Shown here in pieces: positions 7,827 through 15,703 of a stretch of 64,000 nt of DNA; the first letter of the stretch is position 1; every line of letters begins with the position of its first letter. The position numbers were made by a program, and so were the translations under genes. The notes under the pieces are model-generated. The model ran no database searches. It was given only the letters and a program-made list of their open reading frames with translations, and was not told where the DNA came from. The DNA comes from Actinopolyspora erythraea (GTDB lineage Bacteria > Actinomycetota > Actinomycetes > Mycobacteriales > Pseudonocardiaceae): positions 4,588,001-4,652,000 of the forward strand of contig NZ_CP022752.1 in the NCBI RefSeq assembly GCF_002263515.1. The letters run 5' to 3'.

Positions 7827-9055
7827 TGGCCTTTCGATCCGGACCCTTGCGAGCTCTGGAACAGCTGGTCGCTGCTGCTGCGCAGCGGCAACGGCAGGTC
7901 GGGCTTGCCGCCCCGCTGGATCTCGGCGATGGTCTCCGCCGGGTCGAGCAGTTCACCGCCGCCGCCCAGGAACGAGCTCACCGACTCGCAGCCGTCGCGC
8001 AGCCCGGCGGGCACGTTCGCCAGCGAACCCTGCTGGCTCTCCGGTCTGATCTGCTTGAACAGCTTGCACAGCAGCACCAGCGGGGGCTGGCGCAGCTCGT
8101 TGAGGTTGGCCCTGGTGTCCAGGGTTCCCGAGGCCGCGTTGTAGGAGTTCTGCAGGTTGCCCAGCGCCAGCGGCGCGTTGGTCAGCGTCTCGCGCAGCGC
8201 CTCGTTCTGCCGCGCCAGCACCTCGGCCACCGAGTTGAGCTGCTCGACGTTGCTGTGCAGCTTCTCGCGGTTGTTCCGCACGAACGCCTCGACCTCGTCC
8301 AGCGCCAGGGCCAGTTCGGACAGTGCCGTGTCGAGGTCGTCGCGTTGGGAGGCGAGCAGGCTGTTGACGTCGCGCAGCTGGCTGTTGAACCTGCGCACCT
8401 GGCCGTCGTTCTCGGCGAGGTTGGAGGTGATCCGCTGCAGCTGGTCCACCGTGGCGAACAGGTCCTCGCTGCTGCCGGACAGCGTGCTGCCCGCCTCCCC
8501 CAGGTCGCGCAGGGTGCGGGAGATCAGCTCGCCGTTGCCCTTCAGGTTCTTCGCGGTGGTGTCGAGCAGCCTGCTCAGCTCGCCGTCCGAGTTGGCCCCC
8601 TCGGGACCGAGCGCGGTGGAGAGCTCGTCGAGGCTGCGGTAGACCTCGTCGATCTCGACCGGGGTCACGGTGCGCTCGTTGGGGATGCTCGCGCCGGGGG
8701 GCAGTTTCGCCCCGCCCCGGTAGACCGGGGTGAGCTGGACGAACCTGCCGCTGACCACGCTGGGCGAGATCACCGCCGCTCCCGCGTCGGCCGGGACGTC
8801 GAGGTCGCGGCGCACGCTCATCTCGACCCGCACCCGGTTCGGCCGCGGCGTCACGGTGTCGATGCTTCCCACCTGGACCCCGAGCACGCGGACCTCGCCG
8901 CCCTCGTAGAGCCCCACCGCGTTGTCGAAGTAGGCGACGACGCGGCGCTGCTCCACGCCCTGGAACACCCACCACACGCTGGCGGCGACCAGCAGCGCGA
9001 GCACGCTTCCCAGCGCCAGCCCCCGGGTGAGGGGAGGTTTGCCCAGTCGTTTCAT
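7823..9055 (-). CDS. mceD: Mce family protein MceD
   Basis: This MCE-domain protein has 410 aa when started at ATG 9055, which overlaps the mceC stop as ATGA. A membrane anchor lies at about 10-32, the MCE domain at about 38-120 (GEVRVLGVQVGSIDTV), and a long helical region with several LNEL/DDLD heptads follows. A longer frame upstream of 9055 lies inside mceC and is not needed. The product is one of six different subunits of the extracellular lipid channel. Confidence 0.88.
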   Translation of the reverse strand: MKRLGKPPLTRGLALGSVLALLVAASVWWVFQGVEQRRVVAYFDNAVGLYEGGEVRVLGVQVGSIDTVTPRPNRVRVEMSVRRDLDVPADAGAAVISPSVVSGRFVQLTPVYRGGAKLPPGASIPNERTVTPVEIDEVYRSLDELSTALGPEGANSDGELSRLLDTTAKNLKGNGELISRTLRDLGEAGSTLSGSSEDLFATVDQLQRITSNLAENDGQVRRFNSQLRDVNSLLASQRDDLDTALSELALALDEVEAFVRNNREKLHSNVEQLNSVAEVLARQNEALRETLTNAPLALGNLQNSYNAASGTLDTRANLNELRQPPLVLLCKLFKQIRPESQQGSLANVPAGLRDGCESVSSFLGGGGELLDPAETIAEIQRGGKPDLPLPLRSSSDQLFQSSQGSGSKGQ

Positions 9056-10032
9056 GGCAGACAGCCCTCCTGGTTGATCGGGCCGACGGCGGGTGGCAGC
9101 AGGCCGCACAGGTAGACGTCGAACCAGCGGCCGTTGCCGAGCACGTTGGAGAACAGCCGGGTGAACGGCGCCATGCGCTCGATGCTCTCGCCGAGGTTCT
9201 CCTGGTTGCGCCGCAACAACTCGGTCACCTCGTCCAGCTGCCGCAGCGCGGGGCCGAGCTGGTCCGAGTTGTCCTCCACCAGCCCGGTGAGCTGCCGGGA
9301 GAGCTCCGTGACCCCGTCCAGCAACGAACGGATGGCCTCCCTGCGCTCTCGCAGCTCGGCCAGCAGCCGGTTGCCGTCCCGCAGCAGCTTCTCGATCTCG
9401 GTGTTGCGTTCGGCGACGGTGGTGGCGACCTTGTTCGTCTTGTCCAGCAGCTCCTTGAGCTGGCGGTCCCGCTCGGAAATGGTGTTGGACAGCCGGGAGA
9501 GCCCCCGCAGCGTGCCGCGCGTCTCCTCGGAGGTGCCCTCGAAGGTGTCCGAGAGGGTGCGGAAGCTCTTGGCCAGCTGGGCGGTGTCGACCTTCCCGAC
9601 GGTTTCGGACAGCTGGCTGAACGTCTCGATGACGTCGTAGGGCGACATGGTGCGCCGCAGCGGGATGGGGTCGGACGGCGACTGCCGCCGCTGCCCCTTG
9701 GTGTCCAGGGCGAGGTACTTCTTGCCCAGCAGCGTGCCGACCTTGATGGCCGCCACGGTGCTGTCGCCCACCCAGGCGTCGCGCACGTCGAAGGTCACCT
9801 TGACGTGGGCGTTCTCCAGTTCGACCCCGGTGACCGAGCCCACCCGCACCCCGGCCACGCGCACGGTGTCGCCCTCGGCGAGCCCACCCGCCTCGCTGAA
9901 CCGGGCGGTGTAGGTGGTCCCGGACACGAAGGGCAGGCTCTTGTAGTTCATCGCGAGCAGGAAGCCCAGTACCAGCACCAGCAGCCCGGCGATGCCGATC
10001 CTGATCGGGTCGCGTTTCTGGAAGGACTTCAT
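9052..10032 (-). CDS. mceC: Mce family protein MceC
   Basis: This 326-aa protein has a membrane segment at about 12-30, an MCE domain (GDTVRVAGVRVGSVTGVEL) and a helical tail ending in a Cys-containing GLLPPAVGP...GCLP segment. The frame is open much further upstream, but that part overlaps mceB out of frame. ATG 10032 overlaps the mceB stop as ATGA, like its neighbours, so I chose it. It belongs to the third position of the six-gene mce set. Confidence 0.88.
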   Translation of the reverse strand: MKSFQKRDPIRIGIAGLLVLVLGFLLAMNYKSLPFVSGTTYTARFSEAGGLAEGDTVRVAGVRVGSVTGVELENAHVKVTFDVRDAWVGDSTVAAIKVGTLLGKKYLALDTKGQRRQSPSDPIPLRRTMSPYDVIETFSQLSETVGKVDTAQLAKSFRTLSDTFEGTSEETRGTLRGLSRLSNTISERDRQLKELLDKTNKVATTVAERNTEIEKLLRDGNRLLAELRERREAIRSLLDGVTELSRQLTGLVEDNSDQLGPALRQLDEVTELLRRNQENLGESIERMAPFTRLFSNVLGNGRWFDVYLCGLLPPAVGPINQEGCLP

Positions 10033-11054
10033 GGGCGACACCTCGGCTGGGTGACCGGCATCAACGGCAGGGGCAGCTCCGCCTCGCCCACGCCGACCGT
10101 GCCGGAGACCTCGCAGACGTAGAAGTTGAACCAGGAGCCGTAGCTGGCGGTCCTGCTGATGGTGTTGAGCTTGTCGGGCATGTTGTGCAGGAAGTCGCGC
10201 ACGTCGGCCTTGTTCTCGTTGAGGTTCTTCGAGACCTCGCGAAGCCCCGCGATGTCCTGCTGCAGCGGGGGCCGGGCCTGTTCGACCAGCCCGGCCGTGG
10301 TGTTGGTCAGCTCGTCCATGGCGGTGATGGCGCTGCCCACGGAACCGCGGTCGGCCGACAGCCCGGAGACGAACTCCTGCAACTGTGAGACGAGCCCGGA
10401 CAGCTGGTCGCGCCGATCGTTGACCGTGGTCAGCACCTTGGTGAGGTTGTCGACGACCTGACCGATCACCTTGTCCTTCTCGGCGATGGTGTTGGTCAGC
10501 GAGGCGGTGTGCGACAGCAGGCTCTCCACGGTGCCGGACTCGCCCTGCAACACCTGGATGATCTCGAAGGAGAGCTTGTTGACCTGCTTCGGTGACAGCG
10601 CCTCGAACAGCGGCTGGAAACCACCGAGCAGCGCGTTGAGGTCCAGCGGTGGCTGGGTGCGTTCCAGCGGGATGGTTCCGCCCTCGGGCAGCGACTCGTC
10701 CACCTCCCCGGCGCCCTGCCGCAGCGACACGTAGCGCTCCCCGACCAGGTTGCGCCACTTCACCGCGGCGTGCGCCGACTTCGGCAGCCGCCGTCCGGAG
10801 ACGGTGAAGTCCACTTTGGCCGTGCCGCGGTCGACCAGCCCGATGCTTTCCACCTGGCCCACCTTCACGCCGGATATCCGCACGTCGTCACCCGCCTTCA
10901 GGCCGGTGACGTCGGTGAACAGCGCGGAGTAGCCCTCCGAGCGCCGCAACCCCTCGTTGGCGATGGTCAGGACCAGCGCACCGGTGGCCAGCACGGTCAC
11001 CAGCACGAAAACCGTGAACTTGACCAGCGGACCGGTGATGGAGCGCCCGCTCAT
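10029..11054 (-). CDS. mceB: Mce family protein MceB
   Basis: This 341-aa protein has an N-terminal anchor (about 9-30), an MCE domain (GDDVRISGVKVGQVESIGL, about 45-120) and a helical C-terminal part. It ends in a short Cys-bearing tail (FYVCEVSG). The ATG start overlaps the mceA stop by 4 bases. Position and length fit the second MCE subunit. Confidence 0.88.
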   Translation of the reverse strand: MSGRSITGPLVKFTVFVLVTVLATGALVLTIANEGLRRSEGYSALFTDVTGLKAGDDVRISGVKVGQVESIGLVDRGTAKVDFTVSGRRLPKSAHAAVKWRNLVGERYVSLRQGAGEVDESLPEGGTIPLERTQPPLDLNALLGGFQPLFEALSPKQVNKLSFEIIQVLQGESGTVESLLSHTASLTNTIAEKDKVIGQVVDNLTKVLTTVNDRRDQLSGLVSQLQEFVSGLSADRGSVGSAITAMDELTNTTAGLVEQARPPLQQDIAGLREVSKNLNENKADVRDFLHNMPDKLNTISRTASYGSWFNFYVCEVSGTVGVGEAELPLPLMPVTQPRCRP

Positions 11055-12436
11055 CGGTAGCTCACCTCGCTTCCGCGCAGCAGCGGCCCCACGAGCAGCG
11101 AGCTCCAGTCGGGAACCCGCTCGGGGGGAACGTTCATCGTCGGCGCGAGCACGGTGGAGATGAACTCGCGCTCGGCGGGCGAGTTCACGACCTCGCCGGC
11201 GGTCGTGGCCGACTGCGAGGAGGTGCCCGCCGCGGCGTCGGAGCCCTCACCGCCGGTGGGCAGGTAGTCCTCGCCGCCCGAAGGCGGGTTGATCCCGCCG
11301 TTGGAGGTCTTGGCCGGCGGCGGCTTGTAGGAACCGTCCTCGACCGGCCCGTCCGGCGGGTACTGCGGGAACGGGTTGGGCGCGTTCTCGAAGTTGTAGC
11401 AGCGAGGACCGCGCTCGTCCCGGTAGGCCGGCTCGTCCCTACCCGGGACGTACTTGCCCCGGTCCGAGGTGATCTCCAGCGTGATGTGCAACCCCGGTTC
11501 GTCGGTGCCCTTGCCGAAGGCGCGGTCGATGCGGGGGATGAAATCGGTCATGTCGTCGAGGAAGCAGCGGTACTCCGGCGCGTACTCGGCCAGCACGTCC
11601 ATCGCGGGCCGCGCCGAGGAGTTGAGCCGGATCAGGTTGTCCCGGTTCTCGGCCAGGAACCCCCGCACATCGTCGGAGGTGCTCGTGGTCTGCCGGGTCA
11701 GCACCTTGAGCTGTTCGCGCTGTTCGACCAGTGTCCTGGAGGTGGTGGTCAGGTTGTCCAGCGCGTTGAGCACGTCCGGTGCCGCCTGTTCGTAGGTGCG
11801 GGCGAAGCCGACGAGTTCGCGGAGGTTGCGCTTGAGGTCCGGGATCGAGGGGTTGATCCCCTCCAGGTAGGTGTTGAGCCGCGTGAGAGTGCGGCCGATG
11901 TCCTCGCCGCGCCCGTCCAGCGCGGTGCTCAGCGCGTTGAGGGTGGCCGACAGCTCGGAGGGCCGCACCGCGCGCAGCACCTCCAGCGTCTCGGAGAGCA
12001 CGCTCTGCAGCTCCACCGAGGTCTCGGTGCGGTCCTGGGGGATCACGTCCCCTTCGGACAGGTTCGTGTCCGCGGGTTCGTCCGGGATGTTCAGCGAGAC
12101 GTAGCGCGAGCCGAACAGCGACTTCGGCAGCAGCCGGGCCGTCACGTTGGACGGTATGCTGTCGGCCTTGTCCGGCTCGATCGCCAGTCGCAGCGTCGCG
12201 CCGTCGCCGTCGGCGCGCACCTCGCGCACCTTGCCGACCAGCATCCCGCGCACCTTCACGTCCGAGCGCTCGCGCAGCTGGTTGCCGGTGGACTCGGCGC
12301 GCAGCCGCACCTCCACCACGGGTTTGAAGGCCTTCTGGTAGATCGCCACGGTCAGGCTGACGAACAGCACCATGCTCATCAGCAGCGCCAGGCCCATCAG
12401 GCGCCGCTTGACCGGTCCGGGTCCGCGCCTGCTCAT
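11051..12436 (-). CDS. mceA: Mce family protein MceA
   Basis: This 461-aa protein starts at ATG 12436, overlapping the yrbEB stop as ATGA. The longer frame to 13171 is only the shadow over yrbEB. A membrane anchor (about 14-33) is followed by the MCE domain (about 38-115, SDVKVRGMLVGKVREV), a helical region and a Pro/Gly/Ser-rich tail of about 130 residues. First MCE subunit of the operon. Confidence 0.88.
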   Translation of the reverse strand: MSRRGPGPVKRRLMGLALLMSMVLFVSLTVAIYQKAFKPVVEVRLRAESTGNQLRERSDVKVRGMLVGKVREVRADGDGATLRLAIEPDKADSIPSNVTARLLPKSLFGSRYVSLNIPDEPADTNLSEGDVIPQDRTETSVELQSVLSETLEVLRAVRPSELSATLNALSTALDGRGEDIGRTLTRLNTYLEGINPSIPDLKRNLRELVGFARTYEQAAPDVLNALDNLTTTSRTLVEQREQLKVLTRQTTSTSDDVRGFLAENRDNLIRLNSSARPAMDVLAEYAPEYRCFLDDMTDFIPRIDRAFGKGTDEPGLHITLEITSDRGKYVPGRDEPAYRDERGPRCYNFENAPNPFPQYPPDGPVEDGSYKPPPAKTSNGGINPPSGGEDYLPTGGEGSDAAAGTSSQSATTAGEVVNSPAEREFISTVLAPTMNVPPERVPDWSSLLVGPLLRGSEVSYR

Positions 12437-13272
12437 CCGGCGATCCGAACCGTGGTCGTCGAGCCCCAGATCGCGAGGCTCAGCAGCAGGTCGAGCACGG
12501 CCGTGGACACGATCGCGGTGCGCACGGCGCGGCCGACGGCGATCCCCACCCCGGCGGGACCGCCGCTGGCGCGGTAACCGAAGTAGCAGTGCGTCATGAT
12601 CACCACCACGCTGAATACGAGCACTTTGCCGAAGGACCACAGCACGTCCTGCGGCGGCAGGAACAGGTTGAAGTACTTGTCGTAGGTGCCGGGCGGTTGG
12701 CCGTACACGAAGATCGTGACCGCTCGGGAGGCCAGGTAGGAGGTGAGCAGCCCCAGCACGTACAGCGGGATCACCGCCACGAAACCGGCGGTCACCCGGG
12801 TGCTGACCAGGTAGGGCAGGCTGGGGATCCCCATCACCTCGAGCGCGTCGATCTCGTCGGAGATGCGCATGGCCCCCAGCTGGGCGGTGAACCCGGAACC
12901 GACCGTGGCCGACAGCGCCAGCCCCGCCACGAGCGGCGCGATCTCGCGGGTGTTGAAGTAGGCCGAGACGAACCCGGAGAACGCCGCCGTGCCGAGCTGG
13001 TTCAGGGCGGCGTAACCCTGCAGCCCGACCACCACACCGGTGAACATGGTCAGGCCGATCATCACGCCGACCGTGCCGCCGATCACCGCGAGCGCGCCGC
13101 TGCCGAAGCTGACCTCGGCCAGCAGACGCAGCACTTCCCTGGAGTAGCGGACGATCGCCTTGGGCAGCCACACCAGCACCCGCAGGTAGAACGACATCTG
13201 GTCGCCCAGGCCGTCCAGCGTCTGGAGCGGGCGCCGCGCCACGCGGCGCGCGCGCCGGGAGATAGTGGTCAT
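12433..13272 (-). CDS. yrbEB: MlaE/YrbE-type ABC permease, second copy
   Basis: This 279-aa integral membrane protein is of the MlaE/YrbE family. It has several hydrophobic helices and the typical loop RISDEIDALEVMGIPSL, which contacts the ATPase. It follows yrbEA by 4 bases and overlaps mceA. Two YrbE proteins form the permease core of the Mce importer under the MCE channel. Confidence 0.9.
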   Translation of the reverse strand: MTTISRRARRVARRPLQTLDGLGDQMSFYLRVLVWLPKAIVRYSREVLRLLAEVSFGSGALAVIGGTVGVMIGLTMFTGVVVGLQGYAALNQLGTAAFSGFVSAYFNTREIAPLVAGLALSATVGSGFTAQLGAMRISDEIDALEVMGIPSLPYLVSTRVTAGFVAVIPLYVLGLLTSYLASRAVTIFVYGQPPGTYDKYFNLFLPPQDVLWSFGKVLVFSVVVIMTHCYFGYRASGGPAGVGIAVGRAVRTAIVSTAVLDLLLSLAIWGSTTTVRIAG

Positions 13273-13276
13273 TCCC

Positions 13277-14068
13277 TCACAACCTCTGTGCCGGGAAGAT
13301 CTGCAGGTAGAGCAGCGTGATGATGAAGTTCACCGCGAACAGCAGCAGGAACGTCACGACCACCGACTGGTTGACGGCCTCGCCGACCCCCTTCGGGCCC
13401 GGTGGCGGGTTGAGGCCGCGGTGGGCGGCGACCACGCCCGCGATGAACCCGAAGATCAGCGCCTTGAACTCGCCCACCCACACGTCGGAGAGCCGGGCCA
13501 GCGAGCCGAAGCTCGCCATGTAGGCGCCCGGGGTGCCGCCCTGCATGATCACGTTGAAGAAGTAGCCGCCGAGCACGCCGACCACGCTGACCATGCCGTT
13601 GAGCAGCACGGCCACCAGCATCGCCGAGAGCACCCTTGGCACCACCAGTCGTTGGACCGGCGAGACCCCGAGCACCTCCATCGCGTCGATCTCGTCGCGG
13701 ATCTTGCGGGAGCCGAGGTCGGCGCAGATCGCCGAACCGCCCGCGCCCGAGATGAGCAGGGCGGTGACGATGGGGCTGGCCTGCTGGATGATCGCGAGCA
13801 CGCTCGCGGCACCGGTGAAGGCCTGCGCGCCGATCTGCTCGGTCAGCGAGCCGAGCTGCAGCGCGATCACCGCGCCGAACGGGATCGCCACCAGGGCGGT
13901 GGGCATGATCGTGACACCGGCGATGAACCAGCACTGCTGGACGAACTCGCGCAGCTGGAACGGGCGCCTGGGCATCAGGCGGATCACGTCGAGGCCGAGC
14001 GCGAACAGCCTGCCGGTCTCGCGCAGCGCCCCGGTGCCCGGAATGTTGGTTCGGGTCGAAGCGCTCAC
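13277..14068 (-). CDS. yrbEA: MlaE/YrbE-type ABC permease, first copy
   Basis: This 263-aa membrane permease has the MlaE signature KIRDEIDAMEVLGVSPV and about five or six hydrophobic helices. It starts at GTG 14068, overlapping the stop of the ATPase gene by 4 bases. It should pair with the second YrbE protein and the upstream ATPase to drive lipid uptake. Confidence 0.9.
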   Translation of the reverse strand: MSASTRTNIPGTGALRETGRLFALGLDVIRLMPRRPFQLREFVQQCWFIAGVTIMPTALVAIPFGAVIALQLGSLTEQIGAQAFTGAASVLAIIQQASPIVTALLISGAGGSAICADLGSRKIRDEIDAMEVLGVSPVQRLVVPRVLSAMLVAVLLNGMVSVVGVLGGYFFNVIMQGGTPGAYMASFGSLARLSDVWVGEFKALIFGFIAGVVAAHRGLNPPPGPKGVGEAVNQSVVVTFLLLFAVNFIITLLYLQIFPAQRL

Positions 14069-15441
14069 CGCTCACCCCGCTTTCGCCAGAACCGGCGGCG
14101 CTTGCGCCCGCCGGATACGGCGGGCTCGGCCGAGGCGACCGGCTGCCGCTGTTCCGGTGCCCGCTGTTCCGGCGCCCGGCGCGGGTGCGGAGTGGGGCGA
14201 GGTGGCGCTGCCCCGGCGGCGGGCTGGACGTGATCGGCGGAGGACGGGGCGTCCGATTCGGACACATCCTGGGCCGGGGTCTCCCGTGGGGAATCCAACG
14301 CGCTCGGGGATGCGTCCCCCTCCCGGGGCAGCCGCGCCACCTGCTCGGTGGGCAGTTCCCCGGCGAATCCCGCATCGGGGGCGAGCCGCACCGTGTCACC
14401 GCCGTCGGCGGCGGGCCGGTCGGCGCCGAGGTCGACCGGGCCGGTGGGAGCGTCCGCCACCAGGCCGTACCTGGCGCGCTCGTCCTCCGAGAGGCTGTTG
14501 ACCACGGCGCGCTGGGCACCCGACGTGAGCGAACCCAGACCGGCGATCACCCGGTCCTGCCTGCGGCGGACGGCGGCCCGTTCGGGGACCCCCGGCGAGA
14601 TGCCCAGCTGCGGGATGATCTCGGGGACGCCCTGGTCGTCGCCGAGCTCGGCGAGTTCGGCCGCGGTCTGCCCGGAGTCCTTCTCCTCGCTCATGCCGAT
14701 GGGGCCCGCCCTGCGGCCGTTGAGGAACTGCTCCACGGCGGGTTCGGTGGAGGTCAGCAGCACCTCGCGGGGGCCGAACATGGCGAGGTGGCGCCGGTAG
14801 AGCATCCCGATGTTGTCCGGCACCGTCCGGGCGGTGTTGATGTCGTGGGTGACGATCAGGAACGTCGCGTCGGTCTGCGCGTTGAGATCGACGATCAGCT
14901 GGTTGAGGTAGGCGGTGCGCACCGGGTCCAGACCGGAGTCCGGCTCGTCGAACAGGATGATCTCCGGTTCGAGCACCAGCGCGCGGGCCAGCCCGGCGCG
15001 TTTCTTCATGCCGCCGGAGATCTCGCCGGGGAGCTTGTCCTCGGAGCCGACGAGACCGACCATCTCCATCTTCTCGCCCACGATGCGGCGGATCTCGGCC
15101 TCGCCCTTCCTGGTGTGCTCGCGCAGCGGGAAGGCGATGTTGTCGTAGAGGTTCATCGAACCGAACAGCGCGCCGTCCTGGAACAGCACGCCGAAGAGCT
15201 TGCGCACCTCGTAGAGCTGGCTCTCCGAGCAGTCGCAGACGTCCACCCCGTTGATAACGACCTTGCCGTGCTCCGGGCTGAGCAGACCGACCAGGGCCTT
15301 CAGAAACACCGACTTGCCGGTCCCGGAGGGACCCAGCAGCACGCTGATCTCGCCGGTGGGCAGTGTCAGCGTGACGTCGGACCAGATGTTCTGCGACCCG
15401 AAGGACTTGGAAAGTCCCTCGACGGCCACTTCGACACCCAT
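14065..15441 (-). CDS. mceG: MceG/Mkl-type ABC transporter ATPase
   Basis: This 458-aa ATPase is related to MlaF. Walker A is GPSGTGKS at residues 37-44, the signature region reads ISGGMKKRAGLARAL and Walker B is IILFDEP. The C-terminal half (after about residue 260) is an extension rich in Pro, Ala and charged residues, longer than in mycobacterial Mkl. I chose ATG 15441 because GGAGG lies 5 bases upstream; ATG 15462 has no ribosome binding site. In mycobacteria this ATPase is usually encoded away from the mce operons; here it heads the operon and should energise this importer. Confidence 0.87.
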   Translation of the reverse strand: MGVEVAVEGLSKSFGSQNIWSDVTLTLPTGEISVLLGPSGTGKSVFLKALVGLLSPEHGKVVINGVDVCDCSESQLYEVRKLFGVLFQDGALFGSMNLYDNIAFPLREHTRKGEAEIRRIVGEKMEMVGLVGSEDKLPGEISGGMKKRAGLARALVLEPEIILFDEPDSGLDPVRTAYLNQLIVDLNAQTDATFLIVTHDINTARTVPDNIGMLYRRHLAMFGPREVLLTSTEPAVEQFLNGRRAGPIGMSEEKDSGQTAAELAELGDDQGVPEIIPQLGISPGVPERAAVRRRQDRVIAGLGSLTSGAQRAVVNSLSEDERARYGLVADAPTGPVDLGADRPAADGGDTVRLAPDAGFAGELPTEQVARLPREGDASPSALDSPRETPAQDVSESDAPSSADHVQPAAGAAPPRPTPHPRRAPEQRAPEQRQPVASAEPAVSGGRKRRRFWRKRGER

Positions 15442-15495
15442 CCGCACCTCCACGTCGCTCATCGGCACCCATGCCGGTGCTTGGCTCGGGTGAGA

Positions 15496-15550
15496 GTCAG
15501 GCGGCGGCCTGACCGCTGTGACGCGCCTAACGCGAGTTGAACGCGTCACA
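15496..15550 (-). promoter_or_regulatory. Two inverted repeats upstream of the mce operon
   Basis: GTCAGGC-GGCG-GCCTGAC (15496-15513) is a perfect 7-bp stem. TGTGACGCG (15517-15525) and CGCGTCACA (15542-15550) are perfect 9-bp arms with a 16-base spacer. Both lie about 55-110 bases upstream of the mceG start, in the only sizeable gap before the operon, so one may be a regulator binding site. No regulator gene is adjacent. I see no gene in 15442-15703. Confidence 0.45.
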
Positions 15551-15703
15551 CCGGTCAACGAGCCCGGTGCGGCTGGGTTACTCCGGAGTCGCGAACGGAT
15601 TTCGGCCGATGAGCGGGGTGGGGCGATGGGCACGATCGGCGGCCGAAACGCGAAGTGGCCGGCGCCCCGCGAGGGAGCACCGGCCACCGTTACGAGCGTT
15701 CAA

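Noticed and set aside
9052..10758. 568-codon version of MceC
   Set aside because: The first 242 codons overlap mceB out of frame and show no membrane anchor; ATG 10032 with the ATGA overlap fits the operon.
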